Assembly: GCA_013398295.1 (NCBI GenBank)
Contig: VZSF01006571.1
Coordinates: forward strand, 1-64,000
Length of the DNA: 64,000 nt
Direction of reading: 5' to 3'
DNA from: Chionis minor
Lineage: Eukaryota; Chordata; Aves; Charadriiformes; Chionididae
Shown here in pieces: positions 40,804-53,500 of the stretch. Each line of letters begins with the position of its first letter. Position 1 is the stretch's first letter. Both the position numbers and the translations under genes were made by a program. Below the pieces are notes generated by a model that saw only the letters and a list, made by a program, of their open reading frames with translations, was not told the DNA's origin and ran no database searches.

Positions 40804-42200
40804 TCTCCAATGGAAAAAAAAAAAAAGAAAAGTGCAAGACCAAAGTGAGTTGGGACAAAATATTAAACCTACATTGCACATATGAAAGAATGGACAAAAC
40901 TTGCATAAACATAGAACCAGGATCTGTAGCAAAACCATGAAGAAAATCCACAGGGAGGTCTTCTGTATAAACTTTTCAGTTCTGAAAATCAGCGTGAGTT
41001 AAAAGGAAATATTAGCTTTGCTCTATTGTTGCTTTTCGTGTGATACCATAACTCTGAAACAACCCTTTCCCCCAAATTCTCTGTCTATGGCTTTTTCACA
41101 TCCTAGAACAACTATGTAGGACTTGTAAAAGAGGGGATATAGGACTCCAATGACAGAAGACGAGTATGCATACACTGGTGTACTCGGTAGTAGGATATTC
41201 CGTCCTACCATTGACTCCTAGAATGAATGAAGAGTGAGCCTTATTCCCAAATGCAGAGTTTTATAAGCCACTTCTTCTAAAGGCAAATTATTATTCTTCT
41301 TTTGAGGTGACTCATGACTGTGTTGGAAAGAAACACCTTCCTACCTAACCCATATAGCCTGCACAGAAATACAGCTACTACCTACCAGCTACAGCATTTC
41401 AAAACGATAATAGAATCCACCAAACAGATAGGAGGGAGAATTCTCCTGAGAAGGAGAATGGGTTTTTTCCACAGCTCTAGTATAAAATTTCCAATATTGC
41501 AGTACTTGTAATCTCTGCTTTCGAAGGAAGAGCTGCAGAAACAGAAAGTTTGCTTCAATGCCTTCTTTCCTTATCATTGTACTGCAGTGGGAGCTGCTTC
41601 AGCAGGGGAAGCTGTGACCAGCAAAACCTTACCAGGCCAGCAGAGCCATTGCTGTCCTCTCTCTTTGGCTGCTGTTTAGATCATTACGCCATTATGATTC
41701 CCCTGAGAGAGAAAGTACAATCTCATCCAAGATGGCACTCAGTGCTGCTCCATGAGTAAGAAGGGAGAGGGCTGAAGTGGAGTGGTGCTGGTGTATCTCC
41801 TCATCATGCACATTCACTTGAACATCACACCCACCTGCTCTCTAGCAGCCCAGAGAACAGGAATTTCAAGTGTAGGAAAATGTGACACAGAGCAGATAAC
41901 TACCAAACCAAGAGGCCAATCTCTTTACCTTCTGCAAAGCGAATGTCCTGCTTTTCTGACTGGACCCCTGTGATATTCAGTAAACCTTCTTTTGTATTAT
42001 GTCTTGTTTTTAATCATTTCTTTAATGTCAATGCATTTTAGCTGTACATTAGGAAGATTGGATCTCATGTAATCACACTCTTCATAGATTAATGAATTTT
42101 TATGCTTTCCACTTATAATCTAGCCTCTCTAGATGTTAGTGTAATGTCTATTCTGCAAAAATAAAATGTCAATAAAATAAATTATTCACTACTGCATATT
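40804..42200 (+). other. SLC13A4: SLC13A4 3' UTR with clustered poly(A) signals
   Basis: About 1.4 kb after the stop codon, starting with an A-run at 40814-40826. Three AATAAA hexamers lie at 42160, 42171 and 42176, the last two overlapping, indicating cleavage near 42190-42200. The UTR end is inferred. Confidence 0.75.
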
Positions 42201-45059
42201 CTGGTGCTCTGTGAGAATATAAATAGGACCTATTTCACCTCATAACCTACCAAGCCCTTAGGGAAGTAATGTTGAGACAGCAGAGGGCGTTGGATTACTG
42301 CTTCTGTCAAAACAGAGGGATCCCACAGGTTTGTCTTGGAAATAAACAGATACAGTAAGAGGTCACAGGCTGGCAGAGGGGGAGCAGAATAGGAAGATCA
42401 CAAAAGGATCTTAGCCCTTGTACCAAAAGTAGGAGGCAGCATCCTTGAGCAAAACAATTCATATTCATAGTTGTTCCTGTAAATTTGGTTTTGAAAAACA
42501 AAGTGTTTCTGTGAATCAATGGCTCAGTGCACCCCCATGTCCTCCTAATCCATGAAACAAGACATCAGCTTCACTTTTTCAGCTCTTCTCATCTCCCCAA
42601 TTCCCTGTGTTCCACCTATCCTGAGCTTGCTGCTCCGCTGCACCCCAGCATACAAATCTCATGCCTGCTGCTGGGATCCAGATCCTCCACACTGCTCCAG
42701 CTCCCCTCCCTGGGTGTGTTCCTGCTCCCCAGCAAGCAGCTGCTGCTGGGCACAGATCCTGCCATGGTGTTCAAAGCTGAGGAGCCCTGGCCTCCCTGCC
42801 AGCACAAGTTGAAGTGCCCCAACTAACTGCACCCAGCACCAAAGCTGCTGAAGCAGGAAAGGGAGGCTGCAGTGCCTGTCCACCAACATGGGCAACTTTC
42901 TCCAGGAACAAGCACTTCTGGGGTGGGGATGTCTGCAGTACCAAGGGTCCTGTCCCCACGCACAACAAGCAGGACATCTGTTTGTTCACAGTTCTCAAAG
43001 TTAGTTTTAATCATTCTTCCCCTTCCAAGAAACTCTCTTTCTGGCTTGCTCTCTTCCCAAGGCTTTAGCCCCTCTGCGCCTTTTACTGTGCACTCATCTT
43101 CTAAACCTTTTCACTTCACGCTTCATCCACCACCATCTTCAAATTGCCTAGCTGCTCAGCAACAAATCAGTCTCCACTCTGCTAATACTTATTTCTTGGC
43201 TCAGCTCAGCTCCCATAAAGCCTTACTATCCCACACCTCTCCCAGGGGATATGAACACGGGCAATTCTCATTTGCAAGAGAGATGAGCAGCTGGTATGCC
43301 AAGCAGCTTTAGAGAGATCAAGGATTACTCACAAATCAAACAGGGTGGACACCAATAGCACCAGGTAAATGGAAATTGCTTGGTGCTGTGTTGCACATCT
43401 CAAGCAATCATTTCTTCAGAAATATTTAAGTACTCCTCTGGCATACTTTGTATCTCATGAGATTGGTGCACAGAAATCTGGAGTGGACTCAGGCAAGGAG
43501 TTTCCCCAGCTGTCTTCTCCTCTGTTTCGGTGCTCTCAGGACACATCTGCTGGCACTTGTCCCTGTGATGCCCCACCAGGCATTTGCAGGAAGGCAATGT
43601 GCTGTACTAGCCCTTTTTCCGTATCAGATCAGTCCGTGCATGCCCCACTGCCAGATTCTGCCCTTAGACATACATGCATGATATCCTTCATTTCACCGAA
43701 GACATAAGAAAGTACATGAGAAAGTATTTAGTGGCAGAATCTGAGTCCGATTGCTCCTTTTTTTAATAAAAAGAAAATAAATGGCAAGGAGACAGAAAAG
43801 TGGGAAATTGTCATTGGTAATTTACAGCACACTGTCACTCAGCTTCAGATTTGTCTCTACCAATAACCAAAGCTGAAGTCTTTTCTTCAGAGGGGAGATA
43901 AGCCTGATTTCAAACTAAGTGATTTCCTGATGCTTTAAACATTCAGCACATATATCAAGTCCCAAAAAGAAAAGTTCTACTTTCAGTCCAGAATACAAGA
44001 TTCCTATCCAAAAAGTATAATCACATTAACTAGTAGCAGTATATTATTTTATCTTACAGTTTTATATTACCTTTTACTAGAATCCTATTAAGGCTACATA
44101 TATATTTTTTCACAGTGATATAAAACCTGAACAATTTCACTGAAGTAAACTGAGGTGATTTACACTGAGCAATTCTTCATTCTGTAGCTGATAGACCAGT
44201 GTTTTATTTCTTAGGAAAAAGCAGAGCATGATAGCTGTACTTAATACTTGCACAGGGATTGTTCAATTCTCTCTGGTTTGCAGAAAAATTGAGTAATAGA
44301 ATTTAAAACAGGCCCTTATTTTTGTTTTTTTCATACACTAATTACTATCTTACTACTTGGGTTGCACCTTTGGACCCAAAGGTGCAGATGACAGAGAAGG
44401 CCTCTAATCAGTGTAATAAAAGGTTGCAGAATCCCTCTTTTCACACAGAAAACCAACAGTATGTTCCACTTCAGTGTTGGGGCTCACAGGGCAGGAAAGG
44501 TACTCATGTAGTTAAGGTTTTGAGTCAATGATTTACAGGAATGGGGTATTTAGGCATTGTCCAGATAAAGACTAAAGCCAGAATGGATTTTGGTCCGAGC
44601 ATCTATTTTGAAGGCAACTAACAAAATTGGTTTTATTTTTCAAGACAGTAAATTTGACCATCTGTGATTAATGTAGGTTTCAGGTGACAAAACACCTCCT
44701 CAGCTATTTTACCTCAGTACAAATTCAATAAAAATTACCTTGGCCCAGGGCTTTGCAAAGTAAAGGTTAGCATATACCACTGAGAAATGTAGTAAATAGA
44801 ACTAAGTATCTCTTTCTTGTCCCTCTGAGGTAAAAATAAAAATAACTGTATAGGAAATTTCTCCATGGAGTTTACAGTAACAGCACTTCGATAACCCATT
44901 TTTACAGAAGGTGGGTGGAGGTACTAGTGATGTAACTAAGATGGCGTTACGAAAGCAAACGCCAGGGCCCCAAGTACCTTAATGGCCCTGGCCAGCCTCA
45001 CCTGGGAGGACTATAGAGGCCCCTCTTGTTACAAAATCAGTAGCCAAGGGCCCCTATAG
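42201..45059. other. Intergenic region between convergent genes
   Basis: About 2.9 kb. 42520-43700 is richer in C and G than its surroundings and has several overlapping open frames on both strands (the longest 146 codons, 42872-43309), but none resembles a known protein. The rest is AT-rich. A 9-bp perfect inverted repeat lies at 44961-44992. Confidence 0.55.
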
Positions 45060-45700
45060 GCACACCAGCTGCAAAAGGAAATCTAAAGAAATGCTGAGGC
45101 AGCTGGCTGATGTCATTGTGAGGCCACTTTATGGTGTCCTTGAAAGTTTATGGTAATCCAGGGAGGCCCCTGAAGGCTAGAAGAATGCAAATGTCACTCC
45201 TGTCTTCAAGAAGGAAGATTTGGGCTGGTGAGTCACACATCAGTCCTTGGGAAGATGATGGATCAAATCCTCCCGGAAGCAGATTCCAAACATATGAAGG
45301 ACAAGAAAGTGATTGGAAGTCATCGGCATGAATTAATGAAGGGGAANAGCCTCACCTGGGAGGACTATAGAGGCCCCTCTTGTTACAAAATCAGTAGCCA
45401 AGGGCCCCTATAGGCACACCAGCTGCAAAAGGAAATCTAAAGAAATGCTGAGGCAGCTGGCTGATGTCATTGTGAGGCCACTTTATGGTGTCCTTGAAAG
45501 TTTATGGTAATCCAGGGAGGCCCCTGAAGGCTAGAAGAATGCAAATGTCACTCCTGTCTTCAAGAAGGAAGATTTGGGCTGGTGAGTCACACATCAGTCC
45601 TTGGGAAGATGATGGATCAAATCCTCCCGGAAGCAGATTCCAAACATATGAAGGACAAGAAAGTGATTGGAAGTCATCGGCATGAATTAATGAAGGGGAA
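44994..45700. repeat. Perfect 353-bp direct repeat flanking an N (probable assembly duplication)
   Basis: The block beginning AGCCTCACCTGGGAGGACTA at 44994 recurs from 45348 at an offset of 354, and both copies end in GAATTAATGAAGGGGAA (45346 and 45700). The single N at 45347 lies exactly between them. No difference between the copies was seen in my reading. Old CR1-derived sequence would not stay identical, so overlapping contig ends joined without merging is the likely explanation. Confidence 0.9.
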
Positions 45701-46475
45701 ATGATGCTTGACCAGCCTGGCACTTGTACAACAAAATGACTAGCTTGGTGGATGAGGGGAGAGCAATGTATGTCGTTTGGCAAGGCTTTTCACATGGCCT
45801 TCCACAACATCCTCACCAACAAATTGAGAAAATGTGGACTAGATAAGTGAAAGGTACAGTGGATCAAAAACTAGCTGCAGTGCTGCGCTTAAAGGGTTGT
45901 GTTCAGCACCACAAAGTCCGGCTGAAGGCCGGTGTCTAGTGGTGTACCCCAGGGTAAAATACAAGGGCCAATATTGAATTATTGAACACCGGCACATTTA
46001 TTAATGGTCTGGACAAGAGAACAGAGTGTTCTCAGCAAGTTTGTAAACAATAAGAAATTGGAAGGAGTGGTTGATGCACAAGATGGCTGTGCTGTCATTT
46101 AGAAGGACCTTCACAGGCCAGAGAAATGGACCGACATGTATCTCATGATGTTCAAAAAAGGGGGATGCAAAATCCCATCTCTGGGGCAGAATAATCCCAC
46201 ATACCAGTACAAGCTGGAGCCAACTAGCTGGAAAGCAGCTTTGTAGAAAAAAGACCTGGGGGTCCTGGTGGACAAATTGAGTATGAGTCAGCAATGTGTC
46301 CTTGAGGCAAAGAAAGCCAACAGCACCCTGAGCTGCGTTAGGCAGAACAACCTCTACAGGTTGAGGAAGGGGCGATCTTTCCCCTCTTCTTAGCCCTGAT
46401 GAAACAAATCTGAACTGCTACGTCCAGTTCTGGGCTCCCCAGTACAAGAGGCACATGGGCATACTGGAGCAAGCA
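45060..46475 (+). mobile_element. CR1 LINE reverse-transcriptase region, decayed, sense
   Basis: Broken frames match CR1 reverse transcriptase in order: GCTGAGGCAGCTGGCTGATG (LRQLADV), 'ttcaagaaggaagatttggg', GTAATCCAGGGAGGCCCCTG, SKAF-like 'ggcaaggcttttcacatggc', 'tattaatggtctggacaaga', 'ctcagcaagtttgtaaacaa' and the C-terminal 'tctgggctccccagtacaag'. There are many frameshifts and no full frame. The 5' end of the homology falls inside the duplicated block, so the true element is about 354 bp shorter. Confidence 0.88.
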
Positions 46476-49008
46476 TCTCATATATTTTCAGTACTCTTTA
46501 CTGTATTTAATGGAAGGTGGTCAAGAGCATTAGGGCAGCATTTTCCATCACAAGATAACAGTCTCAATCCACAGTAAATATTTTAGAAATCTGTTAGTAG
46601 CCTATATATCCCTTTCCTCCCCTTTTGCCTCGAACCTTCAGCTCCTAGGACATGTCTCAAAAGAATCAATACATGAAAGTGGATACAACTGCATTTATCC
46701 TAAAAGCTTTTATCAAAGGGAGGAAGACCGCATATTTTAGCTGTCAATTCCAGCTATCCACATGGGCATTTTGAACATGCAGAAATTCACACTACTCATG
46801 TTAAGTGGGAAACTTGCTCTTAGGTAACTTGAAGGTTCATCCATCCTTTGCAATCTGCTATGACACCACTGCATCCAAAGCCCTTTTGAGACCTCAGATG
46901 GAGGATCTGCATCAAGCAGTCACCTTTAGTATCATCTAGGATAGACTCAGTTAGGTAACATATGTTATACAGTAGTTGCAGATTGGACAAGAACTGTCTT
47001 ATAATGCTACGTGGGACAAAAAAGACAGCTTGAGCTAAAATGGAAAGTGTTTCAAACAGTGTGAAACACTTAAGAAGTTCTGTCTTTAATAATAATGAGC
47101 ATATATTGTTTCTACAACACTACAGCTGTAGCTGGTTCACTTCGTAATCTGATAGGAAAAAAAAACCCCTAACATCTACTTGGAATGCTCAGCAGAAAGT
47201 TTCAGCTCCAAATTACACTTTTAGATTAACAGGCCTGTTTGGAAACAGAGATTTTTAATATTATTTCCCTTCTCATCTCCACGTAAAGAAAGGGAAGAAC
47301 ATACAGCACATCTGAAGAAAGAAATAAACCGATCTTAATCACTAACATAATTTTATATGACAAGCAGAGATATATGAATGGGTTAGAGCCAGCATTTTTC
47401 AATACTCCACGCCAGAATATGAAAGAAAGAACGTGGTAAAAAACCAGCAAAGGGAAGCTGGGGGAAACTAAGTTCATCACATTCATGAAAGCATTAAAAC
47501 AGCTGTGCAGTGCTGTCTCTCTATGGAAAAGTTTTTGTCTGTGGAAGACAGTTCCTTCAGTCTGGTCTGAAGCCTGCGAAAGCCAAACTACTACTTCAAG
47601 GATAGCTAAACATGGCTGTACTTTACTTGGTAACGCCCTTCACCAAGCACTCTCTCGGTATCTTCGACACATACTGCTACTGCAAGATTTCTGATAACTA
47701 ATGTTAGGTGATAAAATAATTTCTCCCTGTTCAAGTTTTTTGAGTGTTGATTATAGGGGGAGTTGGTAGCATAGCTACTAAGATTGTCTGACTTTATCTG
47801 ACTTTTAAAATTGCCAAACATTAACAAAGAATGAAAGCTTTTATGTCAGGTAGACATTTCAGGGAAGATGGTAAAGGAAGGATGGGAAATTACAGGTAAA
47901 ATATTTCTCATATGTATATTTAATATTCTTTAAGAAGGAGGATCTTTAGATAAGAAATACTTTCCTCAACTGCAGGAATTGTGGCAGAACTCTATCACCA
48001 AACTTTGAAAAAGGAAGCAAAAGTTTGGCATAAGGTATTCTGTAAATACCTCTTTGCCGATTCAGTGAACAGTCCTGAGCTTGGAATCCACACAATCGTA
48101 TCCAAATTAAAGGCTTTGGGGTAGAGGGTGAAAGTTACAATGGGTACACGGGGAGTACTTGAAAACTTTCATGCCATTTATCTCAGACAGCGCAGTCCAC
48201 TAGGTCTACAGACCAAAACAGTGCTCAAAGCTTGGGATACTTTCACTCTGAATGTCCATAGGTCTGTCTAATGGACTAAACACCCATTAGAGATCAAAGC
48301 ACATCATCTGGTTTAGTCTCTTCTGAAAGGAATTCAGTTTTCCTGAGATAAGAATGAAAACATGGTAAAAAGGACAATTCACTTTGAAGGCAGAATCCTT
48401 ATCCTAACTGAAACACTGATAGAGAAAGCACGCTACCTATGCTTTAAGAGCCTGAAGGAGCAGAGAGGTCATTGTCTGGGCTTGTTCCTCCTACTTGCTG
48501 GTAGCAGTCCATCACCAGGCATCATTAATAAAAGCAAGGAGAATCTTTCTGGTAGTTTTCTTTGTCCTTCACATCCTGCAAATGACTGTCAAGGGGAATT
48601 CAGTGATTTAAGCCACCTTACAGAGTTGGTAAGAATCTTCTATTTTACAGGAAAAAAAAAAAAATTATTTGATAGATCGATGAATTAATAAAATTTACAT
48701 CTATTCAGGTTACTGCAGTATTTTCTTCATAATTTACAACACTTTGTGCAAAACTATTGTTTCCAAATGCAGAATTTGCTTTCCATTCAAACAGATGAGG
48801 ACAGTGCTACAATATGATGTGTATTTTCACACACACCAACGTTTTTAATTGCAACAATGGACGAAGAGAGCATATGAGACAGACAACAAGGGGGATGGCA
48901 GATAAATGGTTCTAATCATAAGAAAATACATGGGAGACAATCGAACCAAATGCAAAGGCAACAGGCTGAAGACCATGCACAGAAATGAGGAAGTATTGGG
49001 AATACTGC
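46476..49008. other. Intergenic, no gene recognised
   Basis: About 2.5 kb of AT-rich sequence between two CR1 copies. Short open frames only; no recognised product, repeat family or RNA. Confidence 0.55.
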
Positions 49009-49570
49009 AGAATCACAGTGGTGGGAGTTGGAAGGGACCTCTAAAGACCATCTGGTCCAACGCCCCTGCAAAAGCAGGTTGGACAGGAACGCATCTGGGC
49101 GGGTTTTGAATATCTGCAGAGGAGGAGACTGACAGAGCTCTGTGGAATTCCAGCACTCTGTCACCCTCAAAGTAAAGAAGTTTTTCCTCACGTTGAGATA
49201 GATCTTCCTGTGTTTCAGTTTGTGCCTGTTGCCCCTTGTCCTGTCACTGGGCACCAATGAAAAGACTCTGGTCCCATCCTCTTGACACCCTCCCACCCTT
49301 TAGATATTTATAAGCACTGATGAGATTCCCTCTCAGTCGTCTCTTCTCCAGGCTAAACAGACACAAGTCTCTCAGCCTTTTCTCATAAGAGAGGTGCTTC
49401 AGTCCTTTTATCATCTTCATTGCCCTCCGCTGGACTCTCTCCAGTAGTTTCTTGTCTTTCTCAAACTGGGGATCCCAGAACTGGACTCAGTACTCCAGCT
49501 GTGGCATCAGCAGTGCAGAGTAGAGGGGGAGAAAAACCCCCCTCGACCTGCTGGCCATGCTCTTTGATAG
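49009..49570 (-). mobile_element. CR1 LINE 3' region, antisense
   Basis: Starts GCAGAATCACAGTGGTGGGA and runs through 'ggaagggacctctaaagacc', 'ttgccccttgtcctgtcact', 'tatttataagcactgatgag', CTTCTCCAGGCTAAACAGAC and 'ctgctggccatgctctttga', the reverse complement of a well-preserved CR1 3' third. No open frame of any length. Confidence 0.95.
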
Positions 49571-50442
49571 AAATACTGAGCTCTGGTCCTTGTTCCACAC
49601 CAAGAGTCAGTAAAAAAGCATACTTAAAACAATTACACAAACTGGAACATTAAGTACATAAAATGAATGGCTTGGATTCACAATGTAACTGCTGACCTCC
49701 ACGTGCCCTGATTACCACTTATGGAAGATAATTCTTCTCCCTCCCGTGCTCCCCATCACTCCAGAGATATCCTCAAGCAACCAAGCAGAAGGGAAAGAAG
49801 AAGAAGAGACAATAATAGAAGCAACATTGAATTTGAAGTGTAGTTTAGAGTTAATGCCCTTTTACACCTTTTGAAATCAGCCATGTTTGTGAAGAGCCTG
49901 CACTGCTGGAAGTGATCATTTAACATAATGAAAAACCCAGGAGCTCCTCCCTTCCCCTCAGGTTCATACACTGACAAATTAACTTTCCCATCTCCAATAA
50001 ATAATAGAATGCAGATCTTAAGGACAGTGACGTACCACTGCTCACAAGTGACAATAAAGTTACTTCTTGATGCATTTAATTTCTTTTGTGATGTTCTAAG
50101 AACCAGGGTATTACAAAGTGTGAGGTACGCATAATAACAGGACTAATAGGACTCCAGTTGGATCAGGTAAAAATAGGTTACAAAATATTAGGAAAAGCAA
50201 TAACGAAAAATACAAAGGATCTCAACCAGTCACATATCAGATGCAAATCCAAATTCTTAAACCCTTGAAAATCAGTCCCAGGAAAAGTTCATGGCCGCTC
50301 TTTCAAAAGACAGACATTCCAGTTCTAGGAGACTAAAAGTGGAGGAACCTCCCACGCCAACCCTTTACGTGAACTTTGTTGCCCGAAAGGTAAATTGCAT
50401 CCTTGATGCATGCACAGAGGTGACCTGAGTAATATTGCTCTC
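49571..50442 (-). other. STMP1: STMP1 3' UTR and downstream sequence
   Basis: Sequence following the STMP1 stop codon on the - strand. No canonical AATAAA on that strand was found close by. An ATTAAA (complement of TTTAAT at 50075-50080) about 360 bases after the stop is a possible polyadenylation signal. The UTR end is therefore uncertain. Confidence 0.4.
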
Positions 50443-50523
50443 TTAGGACTTGTCGCTGGGAGGTTTCTTCTTAGCTTCCACATCCTTCTTAAAATCTTCA
50501 AGCTTCTTTGCAATGTTAGGAAT
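50443..50523 (-). CDS. STMP1: STMP1 coding exon 3 (last)
   Basis: 81 bases including TAA (complement of 50443-50445), after acceptor CTTTACAG. Encodes residues 24-49: a basic amphipathic stretch and the conserved KKKPPS followed by DKS. Confidence 0.95.
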   Translation of the reverse strand: MPNIAKKLEDFKKDVEAKKKPPSDKS

Positions 50524-53500
50524 CTGTAAAGACAAAAGCAAAACACAAACAAAACCCACATAAATTAACAAAAAAATCCTGAGCTACATGAGCCTCGGCA
50601 GGGAAGACAATACCATAAACGCAACACGAAATTCTATGAAGTTAAAACTGATCTTCTAAAAGGTACCTGCTTCCAGGATCTGTTACCTTGCACAGTGGTT
50701 AAAAACAAAGCAACATCAAGCAAACAGCAGATGGAAGCACCTCCCATGAGGCTTCAGGAAATATTTTACATTATTAAGACTAAAAGTCAGACAGTGGTGC
50801 TGGGAACAGGAGGGAGGGGGGAAAAAATGAAAAAAAAAAATCACTTTACAGGAAATTTAGTAAGACCAGTTTGGCTTCCTGAAAGAGGAAAAACTGCCAA
50901 AGAATAAGCCGATTTAAATACTGATGCACAGGCTTTAATAATGACTTTGGGAGGGGAAGTTAGATTGCACTATACTTGTCACAAACCAAGAGAAAAGAGA
51001 TGTTCAAGAGCAGCAAATACGTTCGTGAAATTTATGAAGAAATACTTCTCCTGGTCCACCTTGTGGGAACCAAATTTCCCTATCGGGGAATTCTACTGTG
51101 TTGCAAATTGGCAACCTTTCGCAGTTTCACACTTGAATGAAAATTCAATTTACCACTTGTGAACTTCAGAACTTCAGCTTTCTCTTGCAAATAACAGCAT
51201 TTTGAAAGAGCAATCCGACAGTAAATTTTGACAACTTTAGAAATAAAAAGGCAACTTTTAAGGGCAGGGTATAGATTGTCTTATGACTCTAGCTAAAACG
51301 AATTGAGAACATAGGATTTTACAAGCTAACTGATTCAAATGAAACAAAAGCAAAGTTCCCTCTGGTAGTTATGAAGTAAATGCCCGTGACTTTTTTCACA
51401 TGTAACCTGACCATGAAGCAGAAGGAAAGTTAATCCAAATAGACTGCTGTTCTCTCATTGGATGGTTTGAGACTGACAGTACAGATAATATCGTAAGTTT
51501 CTCTCTTGCCTTCACTTTCAAAGTTAAGTTCTGTTTGAGCAAACAAAATTAAAAGCCCAGCCTGTAACATACCTGACATTTAAGCTAAACCAAGAGAAGT
51601 CCACTGTTGTCAGCAGAACACTCCATGTACTTATAACTAAGCACGTGTGCAAACAGCTGTGGAATTAGGACCTCATTATAATGAGTTTATCTTAGATGTC
51701 ATCTAAAACAAATCATCTTCAATACCAGCAACAAAATTACCATGTTCATCCTGCAAATCAGTATTACACACCCAGGGAACCATTTCCTGCAAATCAAAAG
51801 CATAAGTCCCCCTCTTGTGGCAATACTTTATTAGTGCTGCCAGAAAAGCACTACACCATGCTTATGATACATATTGATGCACCCAAATATGTTCTTATGA
51901 TTGCATTTTCATAATGCTGCAAAACATGAATTGGAAGGAAAAAACAGCCTTTTATTAATACTCTTAATGGAGTGGCCGAAAAGGAAGCATCACATAAGTT
52001 TGCGTGTGAGCAAGAAACAAAAAATAAGAATGCTGCAAGCAAGATGACTTCAATACTGAAGATAAAAGGAAGGTAAAACATAAGTGTCATCAAAGATTTA
52101 AGCCTGAAAAGCTTTTTTCTTTTAAAACTAGACTGATATAGATTGCATTAGAAAGGAAAAAAATTATGTTAAATTTCATTGATTCCTCCAGCCTGTAAAC
52201 AGCTAAGTGACACCGCTCTTACAAGGATTCTGTTGACTGCAGAAATTAAAAAGCCTGCATTGAAGATTCAGATCTAAATCTTCTTTTAATCTAACCCTCA
52301 CAGTGAAACATCTCCATTCATTGTGAGAACTGAGAGAAAGTTTGCTTTCTTTCTTTCCTCGCTGTGTGAAAGGAAGGAAAGAAAGACTGCAGGTTGACAT
52401 ATTGTTCGAAGTACAAGTAGGTGCTGAATTTTCAAAAAAAGCTGGCAAAGCTTATTTTCATTACTGGTACAGAATACAGACATTTCAGATGCTGTGGAGG
52501 ATTTTTAAGTAACAAACGGGTGTACTGAGTGGAGAACACTGTGAGCAGACAAACTATCAGAGTCAGGAAAACAGTATTTTTTGCAGCGCAATCTGTGAGC
52601 CGCTGCAAAACCTTTTCCGTTTCTCCTGTCTCTATGTACGTAGATACCTGCTTACCATACCTGTGCTTTAAGGCCCCAACACCAGTTAAGGCTCTAAGCA
52701 TTACTCTTATCACAGAGAAGATGTCAAAGAGGTAGATGTTTTGGTTCCATTTACCTTCTAGTGCATCCGTAACTAAAGTCAGTATGATCTGCATTTTGTT
52801 TTAACAAAATAAACCGTCAAAATAAAGACTGATTCAGTTCTGAGTTAGGGAAAACAGTCACATATTTAACGGTGAGAATACAGAGATACTCACATCATAG
52901 TTCTGCGCCAGATACATCCCAACCACATTGCCAAGAGTAAAACCAAGCTAAAAAGTAAGAAAGGGAGAAAAGAATAGTTAACATCCTTCCATCAAAAGCA
53001 TATTGGTTAAAATAAATTAAAAAAAAGGACTACTGCAAGTCATGTAAAGACTAAAGAGTTTCAAGTCCACTCCTACTTAATTTCTCACCTTCTTCCAAAG
53101 AGGTGCTATTTTACCCACCTTCCTCACCAGGAAAACCTTGCAATCATTTCCAAAATACAGCACAGTTGTGTTTTGAATATACGTCTCCAACACTATTTAG
53201 ATCAGACTATGATCATCTTTATAAAATTCTCTTCACACCCACAAAGACAGTCCTCTAAGGCAGGAAAGCACTGTTGGTTGGAAGCGGGGCACAACCTCTT
53301 TTGACAACTGTGCAAACTTGTAGTCACTGAGGGGTGTCTGTGAAAATGCACCCAAGAAAGAGAGCAAGAACAAAACAGAAGCATAGTTCCTGGCCCAGAC
53401 CCTGTTTGCTAGCTGAGGAAAATCCTCAAGCATAACACCCCTTTGGGAGTGAAATAAATTCCTCTCTTCAAAGACAGGTGATGAGATTTTCATTCAGCGA

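Noticed and set aside
42872..43312. 146-codon open frame on the + strand
   Set aside because: Ser/Pro-rich, overlapping open frames on both strands, with no domain and no splice-supported neighbours. Kept only as part of a region-level observation.
45131..45685. Two identical 66-codon frames as a duplicated gene
   Set aside because: They are the same decayed CR1-derived sequence in the two copies of the N-flanking block.
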